From contig CAMNPN010000048.1 of the NCBI GenBank assembly GCA_946548085.1, positions 1 through 40,742 of the forward strand: DNA of 40,742 nt, in the 5' to 3' direction. A program made the translations under genes and the position numbers. Origin of the DNA: an uncultured Prevotella sp. (GTDB taxonomy: Bacteria > Bacteroidota > Bacteroidia > Bacteroidales > Bacteroidaceae). Below are positions 1-7,814 of this stretch, piece by piece. How positions within the stretch are numbered: position 1 is the stretch's first letter; every line of letters begins with the position of its first letter. The notes under the pieces are model-generated. The model searched no databases. It was not told the DNA's origin and saw only the letters and a program-made list of their open reading frames with translations.

Positions 1-81
1 ATTAGTAAATTAAAGTGAAAACGATAATAAAGCAATTAAACAATGCTAAAATATGAACCAATTATTTGGTTTGCAACATAG

Positions 82-105
82 AGGGGACAGAGGCTGCTGT
101 CCCCT
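82..105. repeat. GGGGACAG palindrome
   Basis: AGGGGACAG (82-90) and CTGTCCCCT (97-105) form a perfect 9-bp stem with a 6-nt loop. There is no U-tract, so it is a poor intrinsic terminator. The preceding AACATAGAGGGGAC also occurs in the palindrome at 40295-40350, which suggests a dispersed intergenic repeat. Confidence 0.5.
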
Positions 106-188
106 TGATTCCGTCAAGAATTAAGAAAAAAGATATATATAGCAGCAGTTTTTTCTTGATTTTTATCCCCCTTTTCCTGATTTTTGTG

Positions 189-196
189 TATCTTTG
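189..196 (+). promoter_or_regulatory. -7 promoter box (TATCTTTG)
   Basis: TATCTTTG matches the Bacteroidetes primary sigma -7 consensus TAnnTTTG. It lies about 70 nt upstream of the lipoprotein start at 265. No well-spaced -33 TTTG was found. Confidence 0.55.
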
Positions 197-264
197 CAAT
201 CGCTATCTATTCGTTCCAGGTGGACTTATATAATAATGTATAACAAAATTAAACTAACGCGAAG

Positions 265-2346
265 ATGAAACAAATCATGAAGCTGTGGATGCCCGCCCTG
301 ACGGCAGTGCTGCTGGGCCTGGCCTCGTGCGCAGAGAAAGACAACCCCGTGAGTGAAAATGGAGATGGAGTCCAGCCGATGGATACACCCGACATGACAC
401 AGTCGACGAGCGACCAGATGACCACCCGCGTGACAGTGCCCCTGACGGCTGCCGTCATGGGCAACTTCGCCGAAGGTTCCACCGGTGCCGCACTGGTGAA
501 GCGGCTGCCACAGGCGACCAGCACCATCACCGCCGACACCCGTCTGGTGGTGCTGCCCGGCTCAGACTTCAACATGGAGGGCGGCCCGGCCGGCTCCTAC
601 GAATTTATGAATGCAGCCCGCGTGTTACTCAACGGTGGCTACATCGCCCTGGTGCAGCCGACTGTAGGACAGACCGGCATCTTCGGCATCATGCTGCTGG
701 CCAGCATGGTGACCCTTGAGATGGAGGCCTACCTGCAGACGTTCGACATGCCAGAGGCCGCTGCCGCCCGGGCCGCCGAGAGCAGCGAGGCTGTGCAGCG
801 GATGAAGGTGCGCTCGCAAAACCTGCAGGCCCTGGCCACCCGTGCCGGCAAAGAGGAGCTTGACGACCCGTTTGCCGAAATCGTCATCTTCGGACTGACC
901 GACCACTTCATGCAGGAGCCGCTGCCCGACGAGGTGACGGCCTACATACACACAGCCGATGCCGGGGGCAACGAGACTGCTCCAGAGACAGTAACCACAC
1001 GCACGGAGCGTACACCGTTTGTCTGCGGCCAAATGGCCGACGCTGCCGCCGAGTGGCTCAACAACGTAGAGGATACGCAGAAGGCATCGGCCCGTCGCAC
1101 TATGACCCGTGCTGGCGGCAGCACCGCCATCAACGAGATAATGGATGCCTGCGAGACATTCACCCACAGCAATGCCATCGACTGGAAGGGATGGGATAGT
1201 GAGACATGGCACTACACCAATCGCGTAAAGACCACTATCCGCTCGTGGGGCGTACACAATATGGAGTCGAACAAGGACTACTACTATGTGAAGCAGAGTG
1301 TCACACTGAGGATGGGAAACGAAAACGGTTGGAAGATATATTACCCAGGTAATGAGAATGATTGGTACACTGCCACCAACCATGGCAGCTATAACCGTTG
1401 GTATGGCTCATGGCTGTCGCAGTATGTGACGACGATGAATCTGACGGGCAGCGGTAGCATCGCCTTAGAGGCCGCTACACCCAGCACCGACAACAACTCG
1501 CAGACCACCAGCATCAGCATCGGCTCTTCAACTTCAACCACCAAGACCACTGGCATTTCCTGGGGGGGCAGCGGTGGTGCCAACGCTTCAGGCCCCATGG
1601 GAAGTATCAACATTGGGGGCAGTTATTCTGTGGGCACCACCACAGGCACCTCGTTCACAATGGGCATGACGCAGACTCACAGGGACTTCGGCGTGACGAA
1701 AAACACATCGGGTAACACGGTGACGTGGACGTACAAGGGTGCAATGCCACAATACTATGAAAATCATGGGAATACCATCTATTATTGTCATCAGACGCCG
1801 GCCGACATCCTTGTTAACGACTGCGACGTGTCTGAAGATATCTGCTGGTCGGTCGGCAATCCGTCCGGGCAGTATACCCTCGGTATCACCTCTGCACCCC
1901 AAACCGCAGCAATGCTTTATGTATATAAAGAACAAAAAGGCTACAAAAATGCTCCTCACAAATACGAATACACCACAACGGAGACGGCTAACTACACCCA
2001 CACGCTGTTGGAGCCCAACCGTGCCATGCAGACCTGGCGCATGAACCTGACCATCGATGAGTGGGAAGGCTCTCCAATAGGTGGCGTGCTGGGCGACCTG
2101 GAGGACGTCGTCCGCAAGGGATTCCCCGACCTCTACGCCAACGTGTTCAAGATTGCCGACAAGACAGCGACAAGCCTGAACACCATCACCTACATCGTCA
2201 ACTACAGCAAGCAGATATTCGGCCAGCGCGAGGATATCCTGAAGAGCTACGCCAAATCGTATGGCGTAAAGAAGTTCACCATCCACTGGAGCTGCGACGA
2301 CCTGAACGTGAAGACGCGCGAGGGCTTCACCGTCACTGCCGAGTAG
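265..2346 (+). CDS. large exported lipoprotein, possible beta-barrel pore-former-like domain
   Basis: A 693-aa lipoprotein. The N-terminus is a type II signal peptide with lipobox LASC and Cys22, followed by AEKDN; an acidic/charged run after the Cys is typical of Bacteroidetes lipoproteins exported to the surface. Residues about 40-290 are Ala/Thr-rich and mostly helical. Residues about 380-480 are rich in Ser, Thr and Gly in alternating patterns (SISIGSSTSTT, NIGGSYSVGTTTG), as in the transmembrane stem of leukocidin/hemolysin-type toxins, followed by aromatic-rich beta sequence and a C-terminal segment about 600-693. I recall related Bacteroidales proteins being annotated as leukocidin/hemolysin family, but that match is only by eye. 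It stands alone, with its own promoter and a strong terminator. An adhesin or other surface protein is equally possible. Confidence 0.75.
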   Translation: MKQIMKLWMPALTAVLLGLASCAEKDNPVSENGDGVQPMDTPDMTQSTSDQMTTRVTVPLTAAVMGNFAEGSTGAALVKRLPQATSTITADTRLVVLPGSDFNMEGGPAGSYEFMNAARVLLNGGYIALVQPTVGQTGIFGIMLLASMVTLEMEAYLQTFDMPEAAAARAAESSEAVQRMKVRSQNLQALATRAGKEELDDPFAEIVIFGLTDHFMQEPLPDEVTAYIHTADAGGNETAPETVTTRTERTPFVCGQMADAAAEWLNNVEDTQKASARRTMTRAGGSTAINEIMDACETFTHSNAIDWKGWDSETWHYTNRVKTTIRSWGVHNMESNKDYYYVKQSVTLRMGNENGWKIYYPGNENDWYTATNHGSYNRWYGSWLSQYVTTMNLTGSGSIALEAATPSTDNNSQTTSISIGSSTSTTKTTGISWGGSGGANASGPMGSINIGGSYSVGTTTGTSFTMGMTQTHRDFGVTKNTSGNTVTWTYKGAMPQYYENHGNTIYYCHQTPADILVNDCDVSEDICWSVGNPSGQYTLGITSAPQTAAMLYVYKEQKGYKNAPHKYEYTTTETANYTHTLLEPNRAMQTWRMNLTIDEWEGSPIGGVLGDLEDVVRKGFPDLYANVFKIADKTATSLNTITYIVNYSKQIFGQREDILKSYAKSYGVKKFTIHWSCDDLNVKTREGFTVTAE

Positions 2347-2408
2347 CACGCAGAACTATAAACCTTACAACTCATTTCATCAGTTTACCAATGAGGTATA
2401 GTCATGGG

Positions 2409-2434
2409 ACAGGCACCTGGGTATGGGTGCCTGT
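2409..2434 (+). terminator. intrinsic terminator after the lipoprotein gene
   Basis: ACAGGCACC (2409-2417) pairs perfectly with GGTGCCTGT (2426-2434) and is followed by TTT; a longer T-run lies at 2446-2452. Confidence 0.75.
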
Positions 2435-2476
2435 TTTCATGGCAATTTTTTTGCTATATTCCTGATGGTCTCGTCT

Positions 2477-2767
2477 GGGTCAGGGGACTCTACCCACTTT
2501 TTCATTGATGCGCTGGATGATTCCATAACTTACCCCAGTGAGTCTGGCGAGTTGACGAACGCCAAGCCCACGCCTGAGTGCCGACTCAAGGATAGAATTG
2601 CGCTCTTTCCGTTGGAATGTCTGAATAGCACAGATATTAGAATCAGAGCATAGTCTCCTGAGCAAGTCTCTCGCTTCGGAATCATTGATATGGTGAGGTA
2701 CGGTTTTCTCTTCCTCCTTTTCCAGCGGGTCTTCAAACATTTCCAAGTGGGTAGAGTCCCCTGATCC
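2477..2767. mobile_element. MITE-like element with REP-type ends (copy 1)
   Basis: The left end GGGTCAGGGGACTCTACCC... (2477-2499) and the right end (2745-2767) are inverted repeats of 23 bp with one mismatch. Each end can fold as a short hairpin (TGGGT/ACCCA), like the REP palindromes recognised by Y1-transposases (RAYTs). The interior encodes, on the minus strand, only the C-terminal helix-turn-helix of such a transposase. A shorter copy lies at 19351-19495. The absence of a catalytic domain suggests a non-autonomous derivative mobilised in trans, or a decayed remnant. Confidence 0.65.
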
Positions 2768-2779
2768 GTCGTAAGACAA
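2480..2779 (-). pseudogene. REP-associated tyrosine transposase, C-terminal fragment
   Basis: The 99-codon frame reads through the right terminal repeat and ends with a helix-turn-helix segment, LGVRQLARLTGVSYGIIQRI, which resembles the C-terminal DNA-binding tail of REP-associated Y1 transposases. The HUH and catalytic Tyr domain is missing, so this cannot be an active transposase. The same peptide, with 1-2 changes, is encoded in the element at 19351-19495. The ATG falls at the edge of the element, so translation as a real protein is doubtful. Confidence 0.6.
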
Positions 2780-2809
2780 AATATCGTTATATGTATTCTA
2801 TTCGCGTGA

Positions 2810-2908
2810 ATTTTGCTGCCCCTTCTGCCCCTTTTGGGGTTAAGACTCTGGAATACAGGAATATAGCAGGGGCAGTATGTTCTGTTTTTGCTGCCCCTAT
2901 GCTGCCCC
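2810..2908. repeat. left arm of a 99-bp inverted repeat
   Basis: This arm matches the reverse complement of 3221-3319 at 95 of 99 positions with no indel. It contains runs of TGCCCC, including an 11-bp tandem TGCTGCCCCTA near the inner end. The two arms enclose 312 bp holding two tandem arrays. No gene is visible inside. Confidence 0.85.
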
Positions 2909-2968
2909 TACTGCCCCTCTCAACGGTGTTGGGAGGCATTTCTGTCATCATGAGTGGGACTAGTCATG

Positions 2969-3056
2969 ATGTCGTTGCTGATGCCGCTTTATGTCGTTGC
3001 TGATGCCTCTTGATGTTGTTGCAGATGCCTCCTAACGTTGTTGGGAGGCATTGCTT
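2969..3056. repeat. 22-bp tandem array, about 4 units
   Basis: Units start at 2969, 2991, 3013 and 3035. The first two begin ATGTCGTTGCTGATGCC, the third ATGTTGTTGCAGATGCC, and the fourth is diverged (ACGTTGTTGGGAGGCAT). The period is 22 bp, not a multiple of 3, so the array is non-coding. It sits between the arms of the 99-bp inverted repeat. Confidence 0.75.
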
Positions 3057-3133
3057 ACAGGGAGAGTCGATACTTCTTATAGGGGTAAAGGCCTATTCCC
3101 ACAGGGGTTTTACCCTATCCTTACTATCGTTTT

Positions 3134-3195
3134 CCTATACTCAAACAATCGTTCGCCTATACTCAAACGATCGTTCGGCTATAGGCAAACGATAG
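3134..3195. repeat. 22-bp tandem array, 2.8 units
   Basis: Units CCTATACTCAAACAATCGTTCG (3134-3155) and 3156-3177 differ at one base; a partial third unit runs to 3195. Each unit contains an inverted AACGATCGTT-like core. The array is also inside the 99-bp inverted repeat and has no sequence similarity to the array at 2969. Confidence 0.75.
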
Positions 3196-3220
3196 ACAAG
3201 AAATTTTCAAGGGGCAGCAT

Positions 3221-3319
3221 GGGGTAGCAGAGGGGCAGCAAAAACAGAACATACTGCCCCTGCTATATTCCTGTATTCCAGAGTCTTAATCCCAAAAGGG
3301 GCAGAAGGGGTAGCAAAAT
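3221..3319. repeat. right arm of the 99-bp inverted repeat
   Basis: Reverse complement of 2810-2908 with 4 mismatches in 99 and no gaps. It ends about 50 bp from the broken Rpn nuclease gene. Confidence 0.85.
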
Positions 3320-3368
3320 AATGTGTTATAACTATCTGTGACGTATTTCCATGATGACAATCTTGCTA

Positions 3369-4092
3369 TCAGCTGGTGGTGCGGTAGAGGCGAAGTTGGT
3401 ACGTGAGCATAAGTCCCCTGATCCAGAAGCCTTCTTCGTCGGTTACTGCCATCCAGAACTTGTCATAGGCATAGAGTTGATCCTCGCTCATGGCAGATTT
3501 CTCCACAATGCTCAGAGCCTTGCGCGTAGCTTCGTTCTCCAGAAGCTCTGCGGGAGCCTCTTCCGTCTTCTTGTTAATCTCCGTGAGGAACCTCAGCCAC
3601 AGTACGGCCATCTTTTTCTCGGCAATGCTCTCGGGTCTGAATTTAGGAAGTTCAACAAATACGAAGCGAAAGCCTTCGATGATGCGGTCGGAGTGGGCCA
3701 CGTTGACGATGGCATAGTCGTGGTAGAACTCATTGGGCTCGCTCTCAAAGCCGATGTCGTTGATCAGGTTCAGACAATAGACTGGATGAATGAGGTTGTA
3801 GCCCTCACCTTCCTTCAATTGCTTCACGACGGCCTTGCTGGTCTTCGCAGCGCACGTCGACCACACTGTCCTTCTTGCCGGGATTCTCTGGCACCAGCTC
3901 CGATGGCCAATACTCCACACTGACAATCTGGCCGTCTGGCTCCAGCGGCAACAAGGCATTGAGAAGGCTCATCACCAGATCCTTGTGCTCACCGAACACA
4001 AGTTTGAAGGTCAAATCTGCCTTGGGATCCAAATACTTTCCTGCCATTGTCTTTACTTCTTCTTTCGGGTTCTCGTCTTTGATATTCTCCAT
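3369..4092 (-). pseudogene. Rpn-family PD-(D/E)XK nuclease/transposase, frameshifted and deleted
   Basis: Two overlapping frames make up one gene. The N-terminal part (from 4092 or an internal ATG) has the family start GKYLDPKADLTFKLVFGEH and the VVDVRC strand with the first acidic residue. The C-terminal part resumes at SKAVVKQLKEGEGY and continues through YAIVN, FVELPKF and AVLWLRFLTEI to 3369. Between them, near 3840-3860, the frame shifts and the expected segment with the E-x-Q catalytic strand (the VEMQ region of the family) is missing, so an internal deletion of tens of bases removed the active site. Intact relatives are about 280-300 aa and linked to recombination-promoting nuclease activity. 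This copy should be inactive. Confidence 0.75.
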
Positions 4093-4208
4093 AGTTGTTT
4101 AAGTTTAAAGGATTCGACGCTGCAAAGTTACAAACTATTTCCCGAATGGCCAAATATTTCATTATCTTTTTAGTTACACAGGCGATACAGACCATTGGAT
4201 GAAACATC

Positions 4209-4285
4209 TGAAAATCGCTCATCCCTCACATTTTTGAGCAAGAATCCTTTGTTTAAAGGGGTTTCGAGAGATTCATCCCTCACAT
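4209..4285. repeat. 77-bp dispersed repeat, copy A
   Basis: Identical to 18585-18661 except for one base (TTTCGAG here, TTCCGAG there). It includes CATCCCTCACA twice, and more CCCTCACAT motifs follow up to 4319. No reading frame is evident. Confidence 0.8.
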
Positions 4286-4400
4286 CATCCCTCACATGAC
4301 CCTTCACATACCCCTCACGTCAACACTCCTAAATAATGCCCAAATGTTAAGTCTAGATAAATAACGATTACCTCGGACAGGTTTTGTCCGCCCCTCCCCG

Positions 4401-4408
4401 TACCTTTG
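4401..4408 (+). promoter_or_regulatory. possible -7 box (TACCTTTG)
   Basis: TACCTTTG fits TAnnTTTG. A 30-codon frame from ATG at about 4423 follows but matches nothing I know. The stretch 4286-4556 otherwise shows no supported gene. Confidence 0.3.
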
Positions 4409-4556
4409 CCTCCAGAAACTTAAATGACTTTTCTTCTCAGTTTAAGGCGACTTGCCCTTCATGTTGTAATGAAGATTGGGCTGACTCATTCCAAAAAGTG
4501 GGGAAACAAACTGTAAGAGAACTCCAATAAAAATTGGTTTTCTGCTCACTTGTTCG

Positions 4557-4564
4557 TATCTTTG
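4557..4564 (+). promoter_or_regulatory. -7 box (TATCTTTG) ahead of nucleotidyltransferase remnant
   Basis: TATCTTTG fits TAnnTTTG and lies 7 nt before the ATG of the degraded nucleotidyltransferase gene at 4572. Confidence 0.4.
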
Positions 4565-4571
4565 CACCCAG

Positions 4572-4686
4572 ATGAATAAGAAAATATAGTATTCGCAAGT
4601 TGCTGGCACAGACGTTACCACCAAATGCTACAGCAAGGCTCTATGGGTCACAAGCCCATGGAAATGCTCATTTTTGTACTTGCTAA
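4572..4686 (+). pseudogene. minimal nucleotidyltransferase (MNT) N-terminal remnant
   Basis: ATG AAT AAG AAA ATA runs into a TAG. A shifted frame from 4594 then reads RKLLAQTLPPNATARLYGSQ followed by AHGNAHFCTC and a stop. This resembles the start of MNT-domain proteins (LYGSxARGD...DSDxD), the antitoxin half of HEPN/MNT modules. The catalytic GSxARGD has become GSQAHGN and the downstream Asp pair is lost. No HEPN partner gene is seen. The identification rests on about 30 residues. Confidence 0.45.
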
Positions 4687-4732
4687 TGGCCGCAAGACCT
4701 GCCTGCCTTGCGACCAGGAAACTATTACTCAT

Positions 4733-6136
4733 CTAGGCAGCGATGTTGTTTTCTATCATATAATCCTTATGCTTCTCTATCTTGTCAAGGTACGACTGTA
4801 TCTCTTCAATGAAGGATTGAGCTTTGTCACGCTTTGCACACAGATCGTAATATACTTTATACTCAGCATCGTATTCTGCCTTGAAAGTTGAATACTCAGG
4901 ATGCTCTTTGGCAAAACGCTTGTCACGCTCATCTCTTATCGTGCTCCAGGCCTTACCTTTAAACTCTTCCTCTTCTGCAATGACATCATACATTTCGTCC
5001 CGCATTTTATTGTATTCGCCGTTTCTGGAACTAAGCTCATCCCATTTAGGCTGTTCTTTCTCGATGTCGGCCAAGATGGTTTCTATATACTTTTTCTTAC
5101 TTGAAATCGCTTTTTCAAGTTCTGCTACGACTGTAAAATTGCAGTTCATTATACGCTTAATGTAGAAGCCGACTTTATCTGTTATTGGTGCAAGCGTCTG
5201 GAGTTGATCAAGGAATCCTAATGCTCCAGAGATCTTTTCACCCTTAAATCGTATCATATCATCGCCCGTAATAATGATAGTGTTAGGGTTAAAGAAGCTT
5301 TCTTGTGCTCTATAACTGGTTGCAGACTGAATCTTCTCCAAACCTGATACCATCTCTTCCACCTCATTTAATATGTTCTTTTGTACAAATGAAGCAGGAT
5401 CGCCAACAGCACTATTATAGACATCAGCCGTGAATGCCATTGTTTTCATCCACTCCTGATTGTTTAGATGGTATCGTCTGGTGTAACGGATTATATCACT
5501 TGCACAGGCTTTACGGTAGTGAACCCACTGAGAATACGGCAGTATCCCTATACCTTTATAATATATCTGTAGAAAGAAGTAACTGGCACTGCCATACCCA
5601 AAGTTAGTAAGATAGACCACCTTAATGTCATCGTTCAGGTTGAATGCAGGTGATGCCCAACCAACCCTACGGTGTGAATATGCCAAAACCGAAGGGTCTT
5701 TATACAGATCATTGGATAAATCCTCCAACATTGCAGGTAGTACGCGATAGGCAATACGATTATAAAAACTTTGACGTTGGTCACGAGCATAAGATTCTTT
5801 TCCTACTTTATCTCCTCTTTTATCATACTCATCCATCTTTTTTCGATAATCAGCAAAAGAAATAAGCTGCAGACAGGGGATCCATTGATAAGAGTCTGAC
5901 AGACAAGAGCAGAAGTCAAAGTCTAATGAGAGTCTTCTCAATGCACTTCCTTTCACGTAGTCTTGCATGTCCAATACTGAACGGTTATCATTATCCGCCA
6001 TCCGTTTCAGTTCTTCAAGTTGATCCTGATAATTGAACTTAAGCTCTACAAAATCAACCTTCACTCGATCTTCATTCTCTTCTTTGCGAAGAACGCACAT
6101 GTGCGTTTCATTCACCTTAACATTGTACATATTCAT
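4733..6136 (-). CDS. uncharacterised 467-aa protein with C-terminal coiled coil
   Basis: I do not recognise the family. There is no signal peptide or membrane segment, so it should be cytoplasmic. Residues 1-310 look globular and rich in Tyr/Phe/Trp (for example WVHYRKACASDIIRYTRRYH). Residues about 330-460 are strongly charged with heptad-like spacing (LEKAISSKKKYIETILADIE, later FIEEIQSYLDKIEKHKDY), which predicts a long coiled coil. The ATG at 6136 has AAGGAAAC upstream. The promoter region carries the GTTTAC-N16-GTATTAAT-GTAAAC element shared with 6344, 13228 and 15546, so it may belong to the same regulon as the divergent caspase-sigma operon. Confidence 0.7.
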   Translation of the reverse strand: MNMYNVKVNETHMCVLRKEENEDRVKVDFVELKFNYQDQLEELKRMADNDNRSVLDMQDYVKGSALRRLSLDFDFCSCLSDSYQWIPCLQLISFADYRKKMDEYDKRGDKVGKESYARDQRQSFYNRIAYRVLPAMLEDLSNDLYKDPSVLAYSHRRVGWASPAFNLNDDIKVVYLTNFGYGSASYFFLQIYYKGIGILPYSQWVHYRKACASDIIRYTRRYHLNNQEWMKTMAFTADVYNSAVGDPASFVQKNILNEVEEMVSGLEKIQSATSYRAQESFFNPNTIIITGDDMIRFKGEKISGALGFLDQLQTLAPITDKVGFYIKRIMNCNFTVVAELEKAISSKKKYIETILADIEKEQPKWDELSSRNGEYNKMRDEMYDVIAEEEEFKGKAWSTIRDERDKRFAKEHPEYSTFKAEYDAEYKVYYDLCAKRDKAQSFIEEIQSYLDKIEKHKDYMIENNIAA

Positions 6137-6161
6137 AATAGTTTCCTTAAAAAATTTATTT

Positions 6162-6199
6162 GTTTACTCATTAATACCCCAACCCCTCAAAAAGTAAAC
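6162..6199 (-). promoter_or_regulatory. shared upstream element, copy for 467-aa gene
   Basis: On the minus strand: GTTTAC (6199-6194), 16 nt, GTATTAAT (6177-6170), 2 nt, GTAAAC (6167-6162). The 16-nt gap is the same as in the copies at 13151 and 15474. GTTTAC and GTAAAC are inverted copies of each other. It may be an ECF-type -35/-10 pair or an operator. Confidence 0.55.
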
Positions 6200-6223
6200 A
6201 CTCACAGAAAAAATCTTTTTGAT

Positions 6224-6264
6224 GTTTACATCTTACCTAATAAAAGTATATATATGTGTCAAAC
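6224..6264 (+). promoter_or_regulatory. shared upstream element, diverged copy for caspase operon
   Basis: GTTTAC (6224-6229), 16 nt, GTATATAT (6246-6253), 4 nt, GTCAAAC (6258-6264). The order and the 16-nt spacing match the other copies; the second and third motifs are imperfect. The preceding CTTTTTGAT also matches the copy at 15474. Confidence 0.4.
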
Positions 6265-6318
6265 AATTATTTGCAGTTAAAAAAAGTTGCATAACATGTA
6301 TATCTACATAAAATATTG

Positions 6319-6326
6319 TATCTTTG
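6319..6326 (+). promoter_or_regulatory. -7 box (TATCTTTG) of the caspase operon
   Basis: TATCTTTG lies 17 nt before the ATG at 6344. With the element at 6224 this gives the operon two candidate promoters, one of primary-sigma type. That could provide basal expression plus autoregulation. Confidence 0.5.
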
Positions 6327-6343
6327 TAGCAGAATTCAGAATT

Positions 6344-7228
6344 ATGAAGCAGATAATCCTCATACTGGCCTTATTCTTAGCATTACCATTAACGGGGAAT
6401 GCTAAGAAAAGAGCTTTTCTTGTTGGGATCTCAACATACCGAGCAAATGGACGCACCGCATGGAATAACATTCATGGCAAAGATGATGTTGACTCTTTGG
6501 CTCCAGCCTTAGCCAAGAAAGGTTTCACAATTACCTCACTGGTAAATGAACAGGCCACTTATCAAGGCATAACCGCCTCTTTGAAGAAGTTTATTGCAGA
6601 CACCAAGAGCGGCGATATCGTCTATATCCACTTCTCCAGTCATGGCCAGCCTGTAGAGGACGGACTGATTAAAGGCTTTGAGAAAGATGAGGCTGACGGA
6701 TGGGATGAGGCAATTGTACCTATAGATGCCGGAAAAATTTATGGTGTAAATGGTTATAAGGGAGAAAAGCATCTGACGGATGATGAATTGAATGTCTACT
6801 TCAAATCAATCAGAAACAAAATCGGTCCCAAAGGAATGCTATATGTAGCAATGGATGCCTGCCATGCTGGTGAGATGTCTCGCAACGGCATAGAAACTGT
6901 AAGAGGAACCAATGAGGCACTATCGAAAGATGCAAGCAACAAATATAATCCTCCCCGAAGCAACATCAGGCATTATCGAGCGGAAAAATCGTCCGGGATG
7001 TCACCTGCCTTATTCATTGAGGCTTGCCAGTCTCGCGAGCGCAATACGGAAATCAGAATCAATGGCAAAGAATATGGAGCTTTGTCATACAATATTTGGC
7101 AAACCCTTAACAATATGGGGGTATTTGGCAAGAACGCCCAAGAATTCAAAGCCCATGTTGAAGGCTCTGCGAAAGCCAAAGACCGTTGGCCGAGAACTCA
7201 GACATTAGTAATCGAATCAACTTTCTAA
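6344..7228 (+). CDS. exported caspase-like cysteine protease (peptidase C14)
   Basis: A 294-aa protein. I chose the ATG at 6344 because it starts a clean signal peptide (residues 1-20, ending TGNA) and follows a -7 box; the upstream in-frame extension does not look like protein. The caspase/metacaspase fold starts at KKRAFLVGISTY. The catalytic His lies in YIHFSSHG (His100) and the catalytic Cys in MDACHAG (Cys173), the two hallmarks of clan CD family C14. A further FIEACQSRE strand and GALSYNIWQ follow. It should act in the periplasm or on the surface. The sigma-factor gene starts 4 nt after its stop, so they are co-transcribed. Metacaspases usually cleave after Arg or Lys; the substrate here is unknown. 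The anti-sigma protein two genes downstream is an attractive but unproven target. Confidence 0.88.
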   Translation: MKQIILILALFLALPLTGNAKKRAFLVGISTYRANGRTAWNNIHGKDDVDSLAPALAKKGFTITSLVNEQATYQGITASLKKFIADTKSGDIVYIHFSSHGQPVEDGLIKGFEKDEADGWDEAIVPIDAGKIYGVNGYKGEKHLTDDELNVYFKSIRNKIGPKGMLYVAMDACHAGEMSRNGIETVRGTNEALSKDASNKYNPPRSNIRHYRAEKSSGMSPALFIEACQSRERNTEIRINGKEYGALSYNIWQTLNNMGVFGKNAQEFKAHVEGSAKAKDRWPRTQTLVIESTF

Positions 7229-7232
7229 CAAG

Positions 7233-7814
7233 ATGGAATTATTTAGAGGCCCAAAGTTCAACAAATTCATTTCGGATAATAGAGAGCGTACTTTGTTTTT
7301 CCTGAAATCCAAATATTCCGAGTTGTCTGAAGACGATATAAAAGATGTCTATCAAGAGTCATCTTTGGCCTTATACAAAAATATTGAGACCAATAAGCTT
7401 TCTGAATTGTCGAGTTCCCTTTATACCTATTTTTTAAAGATCTGTATCAACCAATCCATGAAGATGATCAGCAAACAAGGGAAGCATTTGACAGTTGGAA
7501 TCAACGAAACAGATGTCAAGCAGAAGAATATGGTCTCCATTTCCAAGGTCGAAAATGTTATCAGGGTTAGCTCTGAAAGCGAATCTTCTGATGTTGTAGA
7601 AAGGAAAGCCAAACTAGTCCATTCCATTCTTGATGTGATGACGCCGCAATGTAAAAAGCTCTTATGGAGTTTTTATGCGGAAGACTTGAACTGGGCCACC
7701 ATCGCACAACAAAATGGACTGTCGAATGCCAATACTGCAAAGAGCACAGCAAACAGATGCCGAAACTCGTTTAAGGAAAAGTATAATGAAATAAAGACTA
7801 AGATTTATGGCTAA
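7233..7814 (+). CDS. ECF-type RNA polymerase sigma factor
   Basis: A 193-aa sigma-70 family protein of ECF size. Region 2 is seen at about residues 15-75 (the EDDIKDVYQESSLALYKNI segment resembles the region 2.2-2.3 core, and LYTYFLKICINQ follows). Region 4 at about 130-190 carries the helix-turn-helix, with MTPQCKKLLWSFYAEDLNWATIAQQ and the recognition helix near NTAKSTANRCRNSF. It is encoded 4 nt after the caspase gene and overlaps the next gene by 8 nt, the usual arrangement for a sigma/anti-sigma pair. Its promoters are not known. The shared GTTTAC-N16-GTATTAAT element near several surrounding genes is the best candidate seen here. Confidence 0.85.
   Translation: MELFRGPKFNKFISDNRERTLFFLKSKYSELSEDDIKDVYQESSLALYKNIETNKLSELSSSLYTYFLKICINQSMKMISKQGKHLTVGINETDVKQKNMVSISKVENVIRVSSESESSDVVERKAKLVHSILDVMTPQCKKLLWSFYAEDLNWATIAQQNGLSNANTAKSTANRCRNSFKEKYNEIKTKIYG

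Noticed and set aside
625..1383. Minus-strand 252-codon frame opposite the first lipoprotein
   Set aside because: Antisense shadow within a gene with a clear signal peptide and terminator.
6287..6343. Upstream in-frame extension of the caspase gene
   Set aside because: It begins within the promoter region and would hide the signal peptide; the ATG at 6344 fits better.
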